From positions 1-7,257 of the forward strand of contig JAAZIH010000094.1 in assembly GCA_012800995.1 (NCBI GenBank): DNA of 7,257 bases. The letters run 5' to 3'. Below are positions 6,965 to 7,257 of this stretch, in pieces. Position numbers and translations under genes: made by a program. Position 1 is the first letter of the stretch. Every line of letters begins with the position of its first letter. This DNA is from Chloroflexota bacterium. Its GTDB lineage: Bacteria > Chloroflexota > Anaerolineae > Anaerolineales > Anaerolineaceae. Under the pieces are notes generated by a model, which saw only the letters and a list, made by a program, of their open reading frames with translations, was not told the origin of the DNA and did no database searches.

Positions 6965-6985
6965 AGATTTCCTTAAACACATTTA

Positions 6986-7014
6986 ATTGTAGCTACATTA
7001 ACAAGTCGCTACAA
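6986..7014 (-). promoter_or_regulatory. Candidate sigma-operon promoter inside an inverted repeat
   Basis: On the minus strand TTGTAG (7009-7014, -35) and TACAAT (6986-6991, -10, five of six consensus bases) are 17 bp apart. Transcription would start near 6979, about 59 nt upstream of the sigma ATG. The boxes lie in the arms of the inverted repeat TTGTAGC (6987-6993) / GCTACAA (7008-7014). The -10 side is also within a perfect 10-bp palindrome, TGTAGCTACA (6988-6997). Such an arrangement suits a dimeric DNA-binding regulator covering the promoter, but no regulator is seen. It does not resemble the GGAAC/CGTC type of many autoregulated ECF promoters. Confidence 0.4.
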
Positions 7015-7078
7015 AGGCTGGAATAGTGACAATGCGTTAAAAGAAATTCCTCAATTGGCTGGATTGGGGATTTTGCTT

Positions 7079-7129
7079 CGGCGAGACACCTCAGCGAACA
7101 GGACTTTTTCTACTGTCGGCGTCTCGCCG
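7079..7129. repeat. Hairpin 1: 9-bp inverted repeat in the non-coding right end
   Basis: CGGCGAGAC (7079-7087) pairs perfectly with GTCTCGCCG (7121-7129). Inside, ACAG (7098-7101) pairs with CTGT (7113-7116) and, past a bulged A, CG with CG. The right arm also contains GGCG-TCT-CGCC (7118-7128), a small self-complementary motif that recurs in similar form at 7235-7246. No T run follows, so it is not a terminator by itself. Confidence 0.6.
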
Positions 7130-7139
7130 TGCAGTTGTT

Positions 7140-7194
7140 GCGCGTGGCGATTTATTGGCTTATTAATGTTCGTCACACATGGGACGTCACGCGC
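7140..7194. repeat. Hairpin 2: 10-bp inverted repeat with 35-nt loop
   Basis: GCGCGTGGCG (7140-7149) pairs with CGTCACGCGC (7185-7194) through ten base pairs, one of them G-U when read as plus-strand RNA. The AT-rich loop contains ACACATGG (7175-7182), which is complementary to the right arm of the next hairpin. No coding frame with a supported start crosses the element. Confidence 0.5.
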
Positions 7195-7228
7195 CAGTTT
7201 GGTTGGCTACTGATAGCTTTATCTACTG

Positions 7229-7256
7229 ACGCATGGCGTCTGCGCCATGTGTTTTT
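7229..7256 (+). terminator. Hairpin 3: terminator-like stem with T run at window edge
   Basis: ACGCATGGCG (7229-7238) and CGCCATGTGT (7243-7252) form a ten-pair stem with one G-U pair and a TCTG tetraloop. The right arm runs into TTTTT (7252-7256) before the final G. This is a good intrinsic terminator form for plus-strand transcription, yet no plus-strand gene lies upstream of it after gatB. It would therefore end an untranslated transcript or act as an attenuator for a gene beyond the right edge. Confidence 0.5.
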
Positions 7257-7257
7257 G

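Noticed and set aside
6921..6980. GTG start at 6980 for the sigma factor
   Set aside because: The extension has no counterpart in ECF factors, the GTG coincides with the predicted transcription start, and ATG 6920 has a good AGGTGA site.
7051..7206. Minus-strand open stretch of about 50 codons in the right-end non-coding region
   Set aside because: It has no ATG, its GTG at 7176 lacks a ribosome site, and it crosses strong palindromes; treated as non-coding.
7079..7257. Insertion-sequence end, tRNA or known riboswitch in the hairpin region
   Set aside because: No transposase remnant, target duplication, cloverleaf or recognised aptamer core could be found by eye.

Overview
The window looks like a chromosomal segment of a bacterium that makes Gln-tRNA(Gln) by transamidation. 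The most likely source is a Chloroflexota member of the Anaerolineae type. This rests on recalled family resemblance, mainly the long GatA with two insertions and the sigma/anti-sigma pair with a TM-proximal VLAQIQSWLGFIPG-like stretch. It is inference, not a database result. Base composition is moderate, every gene has a recognisable Shine-Dalgarno site, and no RNA gene, insertion sequence or CRISPR array of a known class was seen.

Left part (1-748). A minus-strand gene runs off the left edge. Its 223 visible codons encode a Cas4/RecB-like PD-(D/E)XK nuclease domain typical of DUF2779-family proteins. It is missing from simple ORF calls because its stop lies outside the window. A short divergent region of about 77 bp, with a -10-like TATAAT on each strand, separates it from the next operon.

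Middle part (749-4150). gatC, gatA and gatB lie on the plus strand, joined by two 4-bp ATGA overlaps, and encode the complete Asp/Glu-tRNA(Asn/Gln) amidotransferase. GatA carries the Ser-cisSer-Lys triad and GatB its zinc-binding cysteines. A clear intrinsic terminator follows gatB in the convergent gap.

Right part (4172-7257). A minus-strand pair encodes an ECF-type sigma factor and, 4 bp downstream, a 745-residue single-pass membrane protein. The latter has a short cytoplasmic N-terminus and a large extracytoplasmic part ending in TolB/PD40-type beta-propeller repeats. It is probably the cognate anti-sigma factor and sensor. The usual longest-ORF starts of gatB, the sigma factor and the anti-sigma protein all look wrong, and RBS-supported starts are given instead.

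Upstream of the sigma gene are an inverted repeat whose arms coincide with the putative -35 and -10 boxes, a possible 11-codon leader ORF, and (7079-7256) three consecutive strong hairpins, the last followed by a T run. This non-coding structured block is the least explained part of the window. It may be an untranslated regulatory leader, a small RNA or a palindromic intergenic repeat.
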